A DNA stretch of 64,000 nucleotides from Carposina sasakii (Eukaryota > Arthropoda > Insecta > Lepidoptera > Carposinidae). This document shows, one piece after another, positions 20,549-30,881 of this stretch. Position 1 is the first letter of the stretch; every line of letters starts with the position of its first letter. A program made the position numbers and the translations under genes. Where the stretch lies: positions 2,790,001 through 2,854,000 of the forward strand of contig CP053175.1 of assembly GCA_014607495.2 (NCBI GenBank), in the 5' to 3' direction. Below the pieces are notes generated by a model. It had not been told where the DNA came from. It made no database searches and saw only the letters and a program-made list of their open reading frames with translations.

Positions 20549-20828
20549 CAGAGGTCGGAATTAGGTAGAGTCATTTATGTACTTGCACTGATTTCATACA
20601 GCGAAAGAATAAAGTGGATATGCCTCAAATTCCGGTATTAATTTTAAAGAGCAGAAATTTTATGTTAATTATCTTTGTTTTATTTATCTATCTCTGAGGG
20701 TTTTATTATTATTTATTTGTAATATTGTTGGCCACACGGGAATTGTCCATTAGAAATCCTGGGAAGGTCCACATTAATGTCAACATTTCGATGCAAGTAC
20801 ATAAATGACTACCTAATTCCGACCTCTG
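20549..20828. mobile_element. hAT-like MITE with perfect 8-bp TSD
   Basis: The ends CAGAGGTCGGAATTAGGTAG and CTACCTAATTCCGACCTCTG are inverted repeats extending to about 40 bp. CTGATAAT at 20541-20548 and 20829-20836 is identical. An 8-bp TSD with CA-starting ends is the signature of hAT-type elements. No transposase is present in 280 bp. Confidence 0.85.
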
Positions 20829-20965
20829 CTGATAATACGCAGGTAACTGGAAGAGACAGCCAATAAGTTATAACAAAGAAAGAGAAAATGAGTTATTCTC
20901 ATAAATGACGGGAGTTTTTTAGCTGCAGGAAACCTAAGGAGTTTCTCTAAAAAGATACCTACACC

Positions 20966-21240
20966 TTACATACACGGCTGCGTTCCCGAAATGGGGTAAG
21001 GGTCGGTTCATATCTGACGGAAAATGCTTCGAGCGTATCTCCAGGTACAGGCAAACGTACGCTCGACGCACTGACGTATCATCGGTTGCGTGCGAACGGT
21101 CGAGTGTTTTTCTATACATTTTGTCTGTTCTGGCGTTACGCGCCCGATAATATGCGACGCATGTTCCGTCATATATGAACCGACCCTAAACAGAGATTCG
21201 CATTTAGGAAATCTCACTGCCACGTTTAGAATTGCGGTAC
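20966..21240 (+). repeat. family B copy split by a MITE
   Basis: CACGGCTGCGTTCCCGAAAT before 21000 and GAAATCTCACTGCCACGTTT after 21186 are adjacent parts of B. The element at 21000-21186 interrupts them. Confidence 0.75.
21000..21186. mobile_element. Harbinger-like MITE, TAA target site
   Basis: The inverted ends GGGTCGGTTCATATCTGACG and CGTCATATATGAACCGACCC extend for about 35 bp. TAA flanks both sides (20997-20999, 21187-21189). A 3-bp TAA target and G-rich ends are usual for PIF/Harbinger MITEs. Confidence 0.75.
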
Positions 21241-21264
21241 TCGAATCCCTATTGATACGATATA

Positions 21265-21720
21265 TAATCGATAAATATTAAATATCAATCTTTGTTTCCG
21301 AGCCAAGGATATATCTATGTCTATATTGGGTGTAACAAAAAGGGTATGCTAAGCGAAAAGCTATGTAAACAGCCACACCTATCCACAAAATTTGAGACCC
21401 GAAATCACATGTTTATCTTTCCCGATAGTATGGAGAATTTTTAAATATCTCAGGAATTTTCATACAATCTTGAAAAATAAAAATGTGATTTCGAGTCTCA
21501 AATTTTGTAGATAGGTGTGGCTGTTTACATAGCTTTTCGCTTAGCATACCCGTTTTGTTACATCCTGTATAATATCTATGTATTTATATACCGATGCCTA
21601 GTACCTTCGATACAAGACCTTAGGGATATCTTAGTATGGGACTATGTTAATATTGCTTGTACAATGAGCTCAGCAGGAGTGATAGACTGCTTGACGTGTT
21701 CAATCCCAAAATCTTAATTT
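21265..21720 (+). mobile_element. family H SINE split by a C element
   Basis: TTTGTTTCCGAGCCAAGGAT before 21326 and TATATACCGATGCCTAGTAC after 21567 are neighbouring parts of H in one orientation; the C MITE lies between. Confidence 0.65.
21326..21567. mobile_element. family C palindromic MITE, copy 1
   Basis: Two arms of about 115 bp are mutual reverse complements (GGGTGTAACAAAAAGGGTAT at the left, TTGTTACATCCTG at the right; AGCTATGTAAACAGCC mirrored). TA flanks it. Such a long palindrome could fold as one hairpin. Probably Tc1/mariner-type; no coding. Confidence 0.8.
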
Positions 21721-22283
21721 TAAAAAAGGTTGCTCGCGATGATCCTTAAAGATGATTAAACCATTAGCTTTTATTGTTATTTTTAAGGATTACTGCTTAT
21801 TGTTAATTATTGTTTTTGTAGGTTTATTTATATATTTAGTCCAACACCCTGTTACATTATTTCATCTTTGTAAATAAAAATGTAATCTGTTTGAGGGCCA
21901 AATAAATTTAAAAAAAAAGTTTTATTTAACATTCAATACCTACGTGTAGCTTCTACTCCGAAAATATCTTTATAGACCGGTGACCCATACACTCTATTCC
22001 TTCATGCTCTAATTCTATAACATAAAGGCCTCAGAGACCTCAAGGTTGAATAATTGGTATCACTTAGGTACTTCAGTTGCGAGGTCACATATATTTTTAT
22101 GGAACTAAATCAAATGTATGAAACAGTATTACTATCACATAGACAGTGGCGCTTTTGTCTAATGACTTGATAAATGAAACGGACTATTCGAGTGATTTTC
22201 CCTAGTTGCGCTAGTTGCTTAGTATGTGGCTATATAAATCTGTGTAAAAGCATACTATAAATATTAGTTCCAAAATTGTGCAC
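21721..22283. other. no clear feature
   Basis: AT-rich, with a possible decayed retroelement end near 21870-21915 (A-rich run); nothing supported. Confidence 0.3.
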
Positions 22284-22475
22284 GTGACTTCACTACATAA
22301 AACAAAGTCGCTTGCCGCTGTCTGTCCGTCCCTATGTATGCTTAGATCTTTCAAACTAGGGAACGGATTTTGATGCGGTTTCTTTTAATAGATAGGGTGA
22401 TTCACGAGGAAGGTTTATATGTATAGTATCAGCATTGTACCCGTGCGAGCCGGGGCGGGTCGCTAGTATTTTATA
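22284..22475 (+). repeat. P-type retroelement tail, copy 1
   Basis: CAAAGTCGCTTGCCGCTGTC and AACGGATTTTGATGCGGTTT through GTGATTCACGAGGAAGGTTT to GCCGGGGCGGGTCGCTAGTA. Copies lie at 23014-23219 (inverted) and 58138-58335. Confidence 0.75.
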
Positions 22476-22905
22476 AAACGAACGTGTGGTTTGACACCTG
22501 CTGGCAGAATAGTGATGTGTCTATCAATAAAGGTAATGTTTTATCGATAATATTATCGATGTTTTATGGAAGGAAAATATTCCAGGTCTAATACATTATT
22601 TTATATTAACATGAATTATTATTATATTAACATTATATTTATATGTTTTATCAGAATAAATGTTTATTTTTGCCTAATATTAAAAGCTTTGAGTCGGTAA
22701 ATAGAGTAGAAATAAATTAGAATTTCTCCGAAATATTAATTTTATTGTAAAAATGTGAAGATATATCTAAGATATCTTAAATAAATAATAAAATATTTAT
22801 TTTTCGCCATACTAACATGCATTACAATAAAGATAAATAAAAATAATTTATAAAGGGCATGATGAAAAAACTATTTTTAGTTTTCCTTTAATAAGATACA
22901 TATAC
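22476..22905. other. very AT-rich stretch, no feature
   Basis: Mostly A/T with a self-complementary TATCGATAATATTATCGAT near 22540; nothing further. Confidence 0.35.
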
Positions 22906-23013
22906 ACAGACACACGGCTGTGTTCACGGAATGTGGTAGTCAGAACTACAGTATCATAAGGGAGATCCCACCCACAGTCACGTTTAGCGGGAACAGATAT
23001 AAATTATAGTGAC

Positions 23014-23219
23014 ACTAGCGACCGCCCACGACTTCGTACGCGAGAAAGAGCATTACACCACGTGCAAAGCCGGGGCGGGTCCCTAGTTATACATGTAAAC
23101 CTTCCTCTTGAAGCACTCTATCTATTAAAAAAAAACCGCTTCGATATCCGTTGCGTAGTTTTAAAGATTTAAGCGTACATAGGGACGGACAGACAGCGAC
23201 TTTGTTTTATACAAATATG
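23014..23219 (-). mobile_element. P-type retroelement tail inserted in B, 7-bp TSD
   Basis: TAGTGAC occurs at 23007-23013 and 23220-23226. The 206-bp insert is the inverse of 22284-22475. This identifies P tails as independently inserted retro-units. Confidence 0.8.
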
Positions 23220-23257
23220 TAGTGACGTTGCTAGCTTATCACCTGAGAGAACACCTG

Positions 23258-23547
23258 CACCGGTATGATGAATTTGGTGAGAGCGAGATGTCTCACTTTT
23301 AAACGTCAAATCCACAGAGCTAAGTAATAACTAGACAAGGCAAGTGTTTCTACTTGGTGTGTAAAAAGGGATTGCAAACCACTTCTATCAGCCCTAATTC
23401 ACTCAGTCCTGGCTCGAGAACGAGTGTCTATTCTAATTCTTAGTAGTTAGTAGTACATACACTTAGTTTATCTAGTTATTAATAGCTCTGTGAATTTGAC
23501 GTTTAAAAGTGACACATCTCGCTCTCACCAAACTCATCATACGGGTA
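23258..23547. mobile_element. palindromic MITE inserted in B
   Basis: GTATGATGAATTTGGTGAGA and TCTCACCAAACTCATCATAC start inverted arms of about 60 bp that include AAACGTCAAATCCACAGAGC. CTG on both sides (23255-23257, 23548-23550) is the probable 3-bp TSD. Confidence 0.75.
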
Positions 23548-23625
23548 CTGAGTTCCATAGACGAAATACACGTAAAGAGATGCAGTTGATGTATTCTAGT
23601 GAAGCCCCGCATCAGCACAGGTTTA

Positions 23626-24088
23626 ATTTAAGTTACCACTAGTTATAATGATTAAGTTATTAATTCGAACTGCTGTGTAACGTTGTATTTTTAAGATAAA
23701 ACTTGATAACCGGTCATTATACGACATCATCTTAATTAGTCAGATTAAAATCATGACAAGTTAATCCGGTGTTTGTAGTGGACTAACCTTAGAATTAACT
23801 TGAAAACACTAGTTCTCGAACATAAAATACGATAGATTTTTACGATATTATTAGTGTCATATTTTTTAAACAAATTAGTCATATTTCGACAGATATTGCA
23901 TATAAGTTTGCTGGCAAATGTCAAATATTGGTATTTAATGCATATTTAACAGAATCAAACACAATGTGACAACAGCTTTACATCTGGAGTAATGTCGTTA
24001 CATACATTAATAATTAAAGAAATTTTATCGAGGTACTTAAGTAATACAATTTAGTACAATAAAGTAAGATTCCATAGTGCAACCTGTG
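23626..24088. other. no clear feature
   Basis: AT-rich single-copy-looking sequence. Confidence 0.35.
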
Positions 24089-24090
24089 GT

Positions 24091-24200
24091 GTAAGCACGA
24101 ACCTTTATACGCGGCGTAACGCTAACTAGTCGCTAGCAAAATCTATGGGAATTGACAGTTCGACGCTAGCGTTACGGACTATCGAGAGGTTCGTGCTTAC
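24091..24200. mobile_element. short palindromic MITE
   Basis: GTAAGCACGAACCTTTATAC and, inverted, GTAAGCACGAACCTCTCGAT, with CGTAACGCTA in both arms. The element is about 110 bp. No TSD is clear. Confidence 0.65.
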
Positions 24201-24571
24201 CCCTCTGATCTATGTCAAATAATTTACTCAATTATGAATTCACCCCAAACAATAAATCGTCGTAAAATCATATTTATATCAGAAGATATGCTATAAGTTC
24301 GAAAAACATTAATTTATTATAATATTTTAATCGAAAATCATTTATATCGATACCAACATCCCTAGCCCGTATTACTCCATCCATTTCATGCATCAAGAGT
24401 CGACATCAACAGCAATATTCATCGACCTACTTACTTCACTATTCAAGCATAAAGGTGACAGTTGATAGCGGACCAAATTCTCCAGTTCCAGTCCAAATAT
24501 TCCATAAAACCACACCAAATTTAAACAGCAGACGTTTCAGAGTTAGTCCTACCGTAAACCCTATTGTTTAT

Positions 24572-24831
24572 TATAAAATTATTAATAAAGAAATGGAAAA
24601 AATTCCTCATCCGGGTGGGAATCGAACCCACGACCTCTGCATTCCGCGTGTCAGTGCTCTAACCACTGAGCCACCGGGTCAATTACTCGGATGACGAATT
24701 TTACCATCTCTTTTCTAAATTACATATTGGCAACGTTATTTTTCATCCCGATAGCTATACACTAGCCAAATCTCGGCAAACAAAGCTGAATCCCTCAGCA
24801 CAATGTTTAAAGATGAAACGATCAACCATAT
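24572..24831 (-). mobile_element. tRNA-like SINE (family F), near full-length copy F4, 12-bp TSD
   Basis: CCTATTGTTTAT at 24560-24571 and 24832-24843 is an exact TSD. On the minus strand a 5' region of about 150 bp is followed by a tRNA-like part (GGCTCAGTGGTTAGAGC; GTGGGTTCGATTCCCAC) and a 40-base 3' end ATTAATAATTTTATAA. The tRNA-like part lies near the 3' end, whereas most tRNA SINEs have it at the 5' end. A short frame across it (GNRTHDL...) is the translated repeat. Confidence 0.9.
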
Positions 24832-24899
24832 CCTATTGTTTATGTAATCTTGCGAGGTTACAGGTGTTTTTAAAATTCATATTCACATAGTTTATCGCG

Positions 24900-25036
24900 A
24901 TAATTGATAGCGTGCGCGGGGCGAGGTGCGGAGCGCGGGAGGACGCCGAGCGCTCGTTACGCGCACGCACATACTCTCCATTATCGCGATCGCGCGGTTT
25001 CGGCTTTGCTATTGCTTTTACGTAATAAGGGGCCGA
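24900..25036 (-). mobile_element. N-type palindromic MITE, truncated
   Basis: It matches the right-hand two thirds of 61899-62083 in inverse orientation (GAGGACGCCGAGCGCTCGTT, TTATCGCGATCGCGCGG, TATTGCTTTTACGTAAT). The left end is lost. Confidence 0.7.
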
Positions 25037-25205
25037 AATAGGGTAGCAAGTACTATAGGATCACGAACAAGAACGTACAGCCACATAGATCAATAGCTAG
25101 TTGTATCGCCTGAGAGAACGCCCTTGAGTTCCTTAGTCAACTCTTACGACATCTACGGAAGGTACAGCTAATGTATTCTAGCAAAGCCACGCAACAGCAC
25201 AGTTT
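25037..25205 (+). repeat. family B copy, decayed
   Basis: ATCGCCTGAGAGAACGCCC and GACATCTACGGAAGG; interrupted at its left by the N element. Confidence 0.65.
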
Positions 25206-25280
25206 AAAAACTAACCCCGCAGAAGTATAAAAGACGGCGATTTAAAAAAAGATAATTTCAACTGTGTAATATGTAAACAT

Positions 25281-25404
25281 CATCATCATCATCAGCCTAT
25301 TGCAGTCCACTGCTGGACATAGGCCTCCCCCAGGGCACGCCACAAGACTGCCATGGGGGGTATTTTCCCATAGTCACCACGCTGGGCAGGCGGGTTGGTG
25401 ACCG
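25281..25404 (-). mobile_element. family A, 5'-truncated copy
   Basis: It starts at the (ATC)n end and stops at GGCGGGTTGGTGACCG. It lies just inside the left repeat of the flanking 12-mer pair described at 25526. Confidence 0.7.
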
Positions 25405-25525
25405 TATGTCTATATAACATGTATAAGATATATTTATGCACTTATATATATTATAGTCTGTATTTGTCTGTAAATATATTATATTCTGTAAATTCTGTGA
25501 CGTCAGCTCCCATTAGGTCCTTTTT

Positions 25526-25814
25526 GAAAATCAGCGCTGCTTGCATGGTAGGCACGCCTTACCTTGTTCTAGCAGCATTCAGCTGAAAAGGGACTTGGCG
25601 GTTGCACTTACACAGGACGTGACTGCGGGGCTCCAATTAGGGTGCACGGTCCTTCCTGTTACTGTTCTTTTCTACATGTGTGTTCTTACCTGTTTGCCTA
25701 CTCTTTTCTATTGTGTCTATTTCTACCCTATTTCCGAGCTATTTCCATTGTCTTATTCTATGTTGTTGCTGTCCGTGTATATGTTATTGTCAAATAAATT
25801 CTATCTATCTATCT
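25526..25814 (+). repeat. T-type LINE 3' UTR, copy 2, ending (CTAT)n
   Basis: It matches 17824-18112. ATATGTAAACAT occurs at 25269-25280 and 25815-25826, so the whole 25281-25814 block is bounded by one 12-bp duplication. This suggests one LINE insertion that later received the A copy near its 5' end. Confidence 0.7.
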
Positions 25815-25826
25815 ATATGTAAACAT

Positions 25827-26627
25827 ACTACAATCAATAACCGCCGGTATATGTATATAAAAGGATTAAGTCTAGTTTATAATTAGATTAATCAGATGAC
25901 CAGTTAACGTCAGTAAAGAAGGTATTTAAGATGACTAATATTAAAAACCCGTTCGATATTTCGGGCACTTAGCAGATTATACTGTTTCAAAACGGATGGA
26001 CGGACAGGTTGTTTTTGATACGGATTAAAAGTACATAGGTAATTGTTAGAATAGCAATGCAGAAGCGATACTTAGATTAAAATGTTTGGTTTCTTTATAT
26101 TCGAGTTTATATAGAGTTACTTACTAAAAAATTAGTCACATAGGTACCTATATTTTTTAAATTGCGACATGAGTAACTTATTTTGTAGTTATGGCGTGTA
26201 ATCACTATTATTTTCTTATAACTAGTTACCTGCTGTTCTGCTTGGTAAAAATTTCTACGTGATTCGATTTGTTATTCAACCGGCAAGAAACAGAATTCCA
26301 GTCCCAGAGACAGCAAATAAACCATTTATGGGCAGATTGTTTATCACACATACCTTTTATTCTAAACTATGAGCAAATGTGAATTAGTACCTAAAATGAA
26401 ATTCCAACCTTAAATAGGCAATTGAGAATAGTTTAGGTATTAAAAGTGACTCTTCTGTACAATATTGTCTCATAATCTATGAGCAAGTGCAACTTTGTTG
26501 TTCTATGAACATAATTTAAGTGGCTTGTAAATTAAAACCCTGATTATCTTTAAGATAATATTTTAGTGTGTAAGAAAACCGATTAGTATTTTAGTCTTAA
26601 TTCTAATTTACATACCTACATATGATA
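25827..26627. other. no clear feature
   Basis: AT-rich, no repeat partner or exon that I can support. Confidence 0.35.
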
Positions 26628-26878
26628 CAGGATGTAACATAAAGGGTATGTTAAGCAAAAAGCTATGTAAATAGCCCACTGTAGAGAACCTATTCACAAA
26701 ATTTGAGACCCGAAATCACATGTTTATTTTTATGGAGAATTTTTAAATATCTCTGGAAATTTCATACAATCTTGAAAAATAAAAATATGATTTCTAGTCT
26801 CAAATTTTGGAAATAGGTTCTCTATAGTGGGCTATTTATATAGCTTTTCTCTTAACATGCCCTTTCTGTTACACCCTG
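26628..26878. mobile_element. family C palindromic MITE, copy 2
   Basis: Ends CAGGATGTAACATAAAGGG and CTTTCTGTTACACCCTG with TA flanks; the arms mirror each other (CTATGTAAATAGCCCACT). Confidence 0.8.
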
Positions 26879-26888
26879 TATATACTTA

Positions 26889-27072
26889 TCTACACACACG
26901 GCTATGTTCCCGAAATCGGGTAGTCGGAACTGCAGGGTCACGAGGGAGATCCTGCAGCCACGTTAAGCACAGCAGGGCCAGATGTAAAGATTAGTCACAG
27001 CTCATCGTCTGACAGAACGCCCCTGAGTTCCATAGTTGATTCTTACGACATGCACGGAAAGAGAATCATCTG
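26889..27072 (+). repeat. family B copy
   Basis: It begins CACACACGGCTATGTTCCCG and runs through the B core to GACATGCACGGAAAGAG. Confidence 0.75.
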
Positions 27073-27077
27073 CACCG

Positions 27078-27345
27078 TATCTTCTTCAGCCTATTGCAGT
27101 CCACTGCTGGACGTAGGCTTCCCCCAGGGCACGCCACAAGGCTACTGCCACAGGGGGGGTTTTGCCCATAGTCACCACGCTGGGCATGCGGGTTGGTGAC
27201 CGCAGTGTGATTTTCGGACTATGTTGTCAGTACGGGAGGCGCTGCTGCCCACCTCCCGGAAACCCTTAATCGCCTCGTACGATACCCACGGGCAGGCAGG
27301 GGTGGTACAAACCCTACTCTGCCGGCACCACGCGGCTAAGTGAGG
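27078..27345 (-). repeat. family A copy
   Basis: Nearly full length, from TCAGCCTATTGCAGTCCACT to GCCGGCACCACGCGGC. The (ATC)n end is degenerate. Confidence 0.75.
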
Positions 27346-27394
27346 GTGAAGGGTTAGGTTGGCGATAAGCGAGCTACTTGTCAATAATAATTTA

Positions 27395-27482
27395 CATCTG
27401 GCCCCGCTATACGAAAAGTGGCTGTGGGATTTGCTTTATGATCCTGTAGTAGGTACTGGCTACTCCATTTAGGAAACACAAC
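27395..27482 (-). repeat. family B fragment
   Basis: ATCTGGCCCCGCTATACG and CCATTTAGGAAACACAACCG: 5' part of B only. Confidence 0.65.
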
Positions 27483-27498
27483 CGTGTGTATAATAATT

Positions 27499-27955
27499 GG
27501 TGATGTGCCGGATCGTTAAATATGTATTTCCGCAGATACGGATCTGAATACGGATATTTGGTGTCAATATCCGCGGATACGGATACGGATCTTAACTTTC
27601 TTACGCAGTCGGTGTCGGTGCGCGCGATAAATACTTAATTTCAAAAATAATTTAATTCAAATTTAAAATATTACGAAGATCTAAGTTCTTATTTCTTAGT
27701 AAAAGGTGATCTTATAACTTTTTATAATATTGATCTCATGTTGATAATGTTGGTTTACAACATAAAGGAGCCAATTATTGATTTTAGCAAATAAAAAATA
27801 TCTGGATTGAATTTTATAGTTTTTTATTGCTATTTTACCACTTATTTAAAGAGTTTCATTTATAAATTTAAAATTAATAAGTTAAAAAGATCCGTAAAAG
27901 ATCCGCCAAAAAAGTAACGGATACGGACACGGATACGGATCTCCGGCACATCACT
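27499..27955. mobile_element. hAT-like non-autonomous element
   Basis: GGTGATGTGCCGGATC at the left and GATCTCCGGCACATCACT at the right are inverted. Both sub-ends carry several GGATACGGAT motifs, as hAT elements often do. The interior is AT-rich without coding. An 8-bp TSD is not clear because the flanks are repetitive TAAT. Single copy. Confidence 0.65.
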
Positions 27956-28180
27956 AATTATAATACACCTATGTATATACTTAGTTATATGCCTAACCTC
28001 TAATTTACAATGGACGCAGAATTCAAGGTTCACAAATTGTACAATGAACATAATCCTTTTGTTACATTATCTTTTCATCGAATTACATTGAATTAAATTT
28101 GCTAGTCTGTTTGTTAGTAAGTACTGTGTTAGTAGGTAGCTCTGGAATTTCCATACATATCTGGGCTATACATACATATA

Positions 28181-28564
28181 CAGGGTGTTTTTTTGTGGCC
28201 ACCTTTAACGAAGGGTACGTACTCTATACATGAAATAAAGTAAGTTTATGCCAAAAAAAATGCTGGGAAAAAAAAATATTTTTTTTGAAAAAAATTTTTA
28301 AATTCCTTGGTCGTGCGAAATTTATAGTGTCTAGTGTTTATGTTAGTTTTTTTATAGACAGATATTAATTATTTTTCGTGAAAAAATCCTGCTACGCGCG
28401 TCTATGTGCATTTATGCAGAAAAACGCAGTCTATTTACTCAACTTTGGACCCTAATATTTTGGAAGCCAGACACTTCCCAGGTGTGCTTCCATGGAGAAA
28501 AATGATCGTGATGATGAGGAGATTCCGTAGTTTTCGGGAACGTTGACGACCAAAAATCATCCTG
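28181..28564 (-). mobile_element. family D MITE, copy 2
   Basis: Full-length inverse of 8314-8697 between TA dinucleotides, with ends CAGGGTGTTTTTTTGTGGCC and CGACCAAAAATCATCCTG. Confidence 0.85.
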
Positions 28565-28639
28565 TATACACACACATTGACATAGCAGCCACGTTTAGCA
28601 TGCACACAAACATACCACATAACATACAGAAAACCTATA

Positions 28640-29229
28640 CAGGGTGTGGGTGACAGCCAGGCAAATACTGAAATGCTGAATAAGTACCATTGTGTTGAGT
28701 TATACAACAGTGTTATAACTCGCAGGAAATGTATTTTTGATTTGATTTATCAATAATCTTTGCTCTCCGCGCCAATTGTATCGGGCGATCCTGTGACTAA
28801 TTAAGTGGGCTTATTGGTTATTGTGTGCCCTATTGCTGTTTTTAAATCACTTGTGTCTCTCTGTTAGGGTTACTTGAAATTTTTGAAGGCAACTTTTTTC
28901 TTGAAAATCATCTTTTGGTAACATTTTTATTATAAAATAATTAATAAACAAATGCAAAAAATTCCTCACTCGAGTGGGAATCGAACCCACGACCTCTGCA
29001 TATTGTGCTAGCGCTCTAACCATTAGCTACCGGGTCAATTACAATTTTTTTATTTTGAAGTAATTATCTTAGGCCTAATTAAATGAACTAAATTATTTAT
29101 TCCTGAAATTATGAAAAAAATGTCGGAAAATATTGAAATTTTCCTGAGAAATTTTTCTGTGTTTTCCGCCTCAGAATCATGGTCTGAAGTCATGGTATCA
29201 ATATTTGCCCGGCTGTCACAAACACCCTG
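28640..29229 (+). mobile_element. family E MITE, copy 2, split by an F SINE
   Basis: Ends CAGGGTGTGGGTGACAGCC and GGCTGTCACAAACACCCTG, with TA on both sides. Compared with 5090-5554 it carries the F5 insertion. Confidence 0.85.
28931..29045 (-). mobile_element. tRNA-like SINE (family F), copy F5, inside E
   Basis: A 115-bp insert that begins at the tRNA 5' end and keeps the family 3' end. TTTTTAT precedes it and follows it, consistent with a TSD. It must be younger than the E copy. Confidence 0.85.
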
Positions 29230-29329
29230 TATGTTTCAGATATTTCAAACATAGTACCATAGTAATAACTATTATGTAGCTATGTTAGTCAACCAGCGAA
29301 GTTGCAGGTGTTTTAAAAATTCATAAATG

Positions 29330-29462
29330 CACACATGGCAAGTTGCTAGCACATCGCCTGAGCGAAAACAGCCTCTGAGTTCCTTGCTCGACTCTTACGA
29401 CACGCACGGAAGGTGATGCAGCTGATTTATCCTAGTGAAACCCCGCATCAGCACAGGATATA
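29330..29462 (+). repeat. family B copy, 3' half
   Basis: GCAAGTTGCTAGCACATCGC to ACCCCGCATCAGCACAGG. Confidence 0.7.
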
Positions 29463-29469
29463 AATAAGG

Positions 29470-29716
29470 ATAGAAATATAATATATTGTGCTTTGCGCTC
29501 TACTAACGCTGAATAGAGTTTATCACGCTCTGTTTACCCTTAATTCTGTATAACTATCCCATTTTAGTCGTTAGCAGGGAAATTAATCGATGAAAACGAT
29601 TCATTAAACATATTCCATTTTACTCTGGGCTATTATTACACGTTCAATTGATGGATTTTGTGATTGATAATCAAATAGTGAATTGACTAAAAGTTAGTTC
29701 AAAGTCAATGCTAGCG
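29470..29716. other. no clear feature
   Basis: AT-rich, single-copy-looking. Confidence 0.3.
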
Positions 29717-29803
29717 GGTTTTTAGTGTTTTCGCCTCAGAATTATGATCTGAGGTCACCATATCAATATTTGCCTGGCAGTCACAAACACCCTGTATTTT
29801 ATG
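29717..29803 (+). repeat. family E end fragment
   Basis: TTTTCGCCTCAGAATTATGA to TCACAAACACCCTG matches the right end of E copy 2. Confidence 0.65.
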
Positions 29804-30045
29804 TACGCATCTTAATGTACTAAAATTGACACTTAGCTATTATATTATTATAGAGTTTCGAAACAAACCATATTGCGTCGACACAATAATTAATAGGATC
29901 ATTATCAACGTTCTCAGTCATGAGAAGTCCACTGCTGAACATCCCCAACAACCTCCATTCCGACCGGTCGGAAGCTTACTGGACCGTTAATAATTAATAC
30001 TTAAGGTCAGTAAAATAATGATGATGATTCCGCTTCACATTTACC

Positions 30046-30881
30046 CAGTGCCGGATTAAGCCTGCACGGGGCCTGTAGCAAATTCTTTCAAATCTTTTCT
30101 TGGTTTGCTTTAGGTTCTCATGTTTAGGGGTATTAAATAAAACAAAACTGTAAGGTACATATAAACTTTTCTGGATTTACATACATACATATAATCACGC
30201 CTTTATCCCTTACGAGGTAGGCAGAGCACCAAGGGCCGATAGAACCACATGGTGTCACTGTCATTGCTAAAACGCGAAATAGGTTACAATCGGGTAGACA
30301 TTATCAAGAATTTTTGGAATTTACAAGTTCCATAATTGAAAAGCGAAAGACTGCTCAGTTATACATATAATAAATGCGCGAGCAGAGTAAAAGCGAAATT
30401 TTTTCTCATATTTTGCCCCGCCTGCAGAGAGACATTGCCACTACTTTAGTTACCTATTTACTACATAAAATTCAAGTTCTACCGAGAAATTGTGACTATT
30501 GACAAAACAACCGCGAGCGGAGCGAGCACGTAAATAGGAGCACTTGTACTGATCTAAATTTTGCATCTCAAACTCAAAAATAATTCTCGTAAAATTATGA
30601 AATTGCCTAAGCTGACCCAAACCACAGGGGGTAGTCATGAACACCATTACAATGAATCCGCGTTTGGCAAATAACCTAATAAAAGTAGGATAGGCTGGAC
30701 ACGATATTATAAGGCTTGATTATGCCCGGCTTTATCCTTTATTACGCCTACCTACAAACCTACAAAGGCATGATTTTTTTTAAATCACTGTCCGATACGA
30801 GTAGGCATTGGAGCGCGGGGCCCCCCAAGGCGCGGGGCCTGTAGCATTTGCTACTCTTGCTATATGGCTAATCCGGCACTG
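30046..30881. mobile_element. hAT-like non-autonomous element, 836 bp, perfect 8-bp TSD
   Basis: The ends are CAGTGCCGGATTAAGCCT and GGCTAATCCGGCACTG. CATTTACC lies at 30038-30045 and 30882-30889. GGGGCCTGTAGCA is repeated inverted near each end. A K fragment sits inside (30179-30258). No transposase frame survives, so it depended on a related active element. Confidence 0.85.
30179..30258 (+). repeat. family K fragment within the hAT-like element
   Basis: ACGCCTTTATCCCTTACGAG and AAGGGCCGATAGAACCACAT match K; the rest of K is absent. Confidence 0.7.

Larger units (their letters stand above)
22908..23625 (+). repeat. family B copy split by two insertions
   Basis: Three B segments (22908-23013, 23220-23257, 23548-23625) join into one normal B when the two inserts are set aside. 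Junction duplications are TAGTGAC and CTG. Confidence 0.8.

Noticed and set aside
24455..24694. Frame containing GNRTHDLCIP-like text, and a similar one at 14665-14883
   Set aside because: This is the tRNA-like part of family F read as protein, a well-known annotation artefact.
27172..27384. Frames reading CPWVSYEAIKGFREVGSSA here and at 294-494
   Set aside because: The same frame recurs wherever family A occurs; it is a property of the repeat and lacks start and stop conservation.
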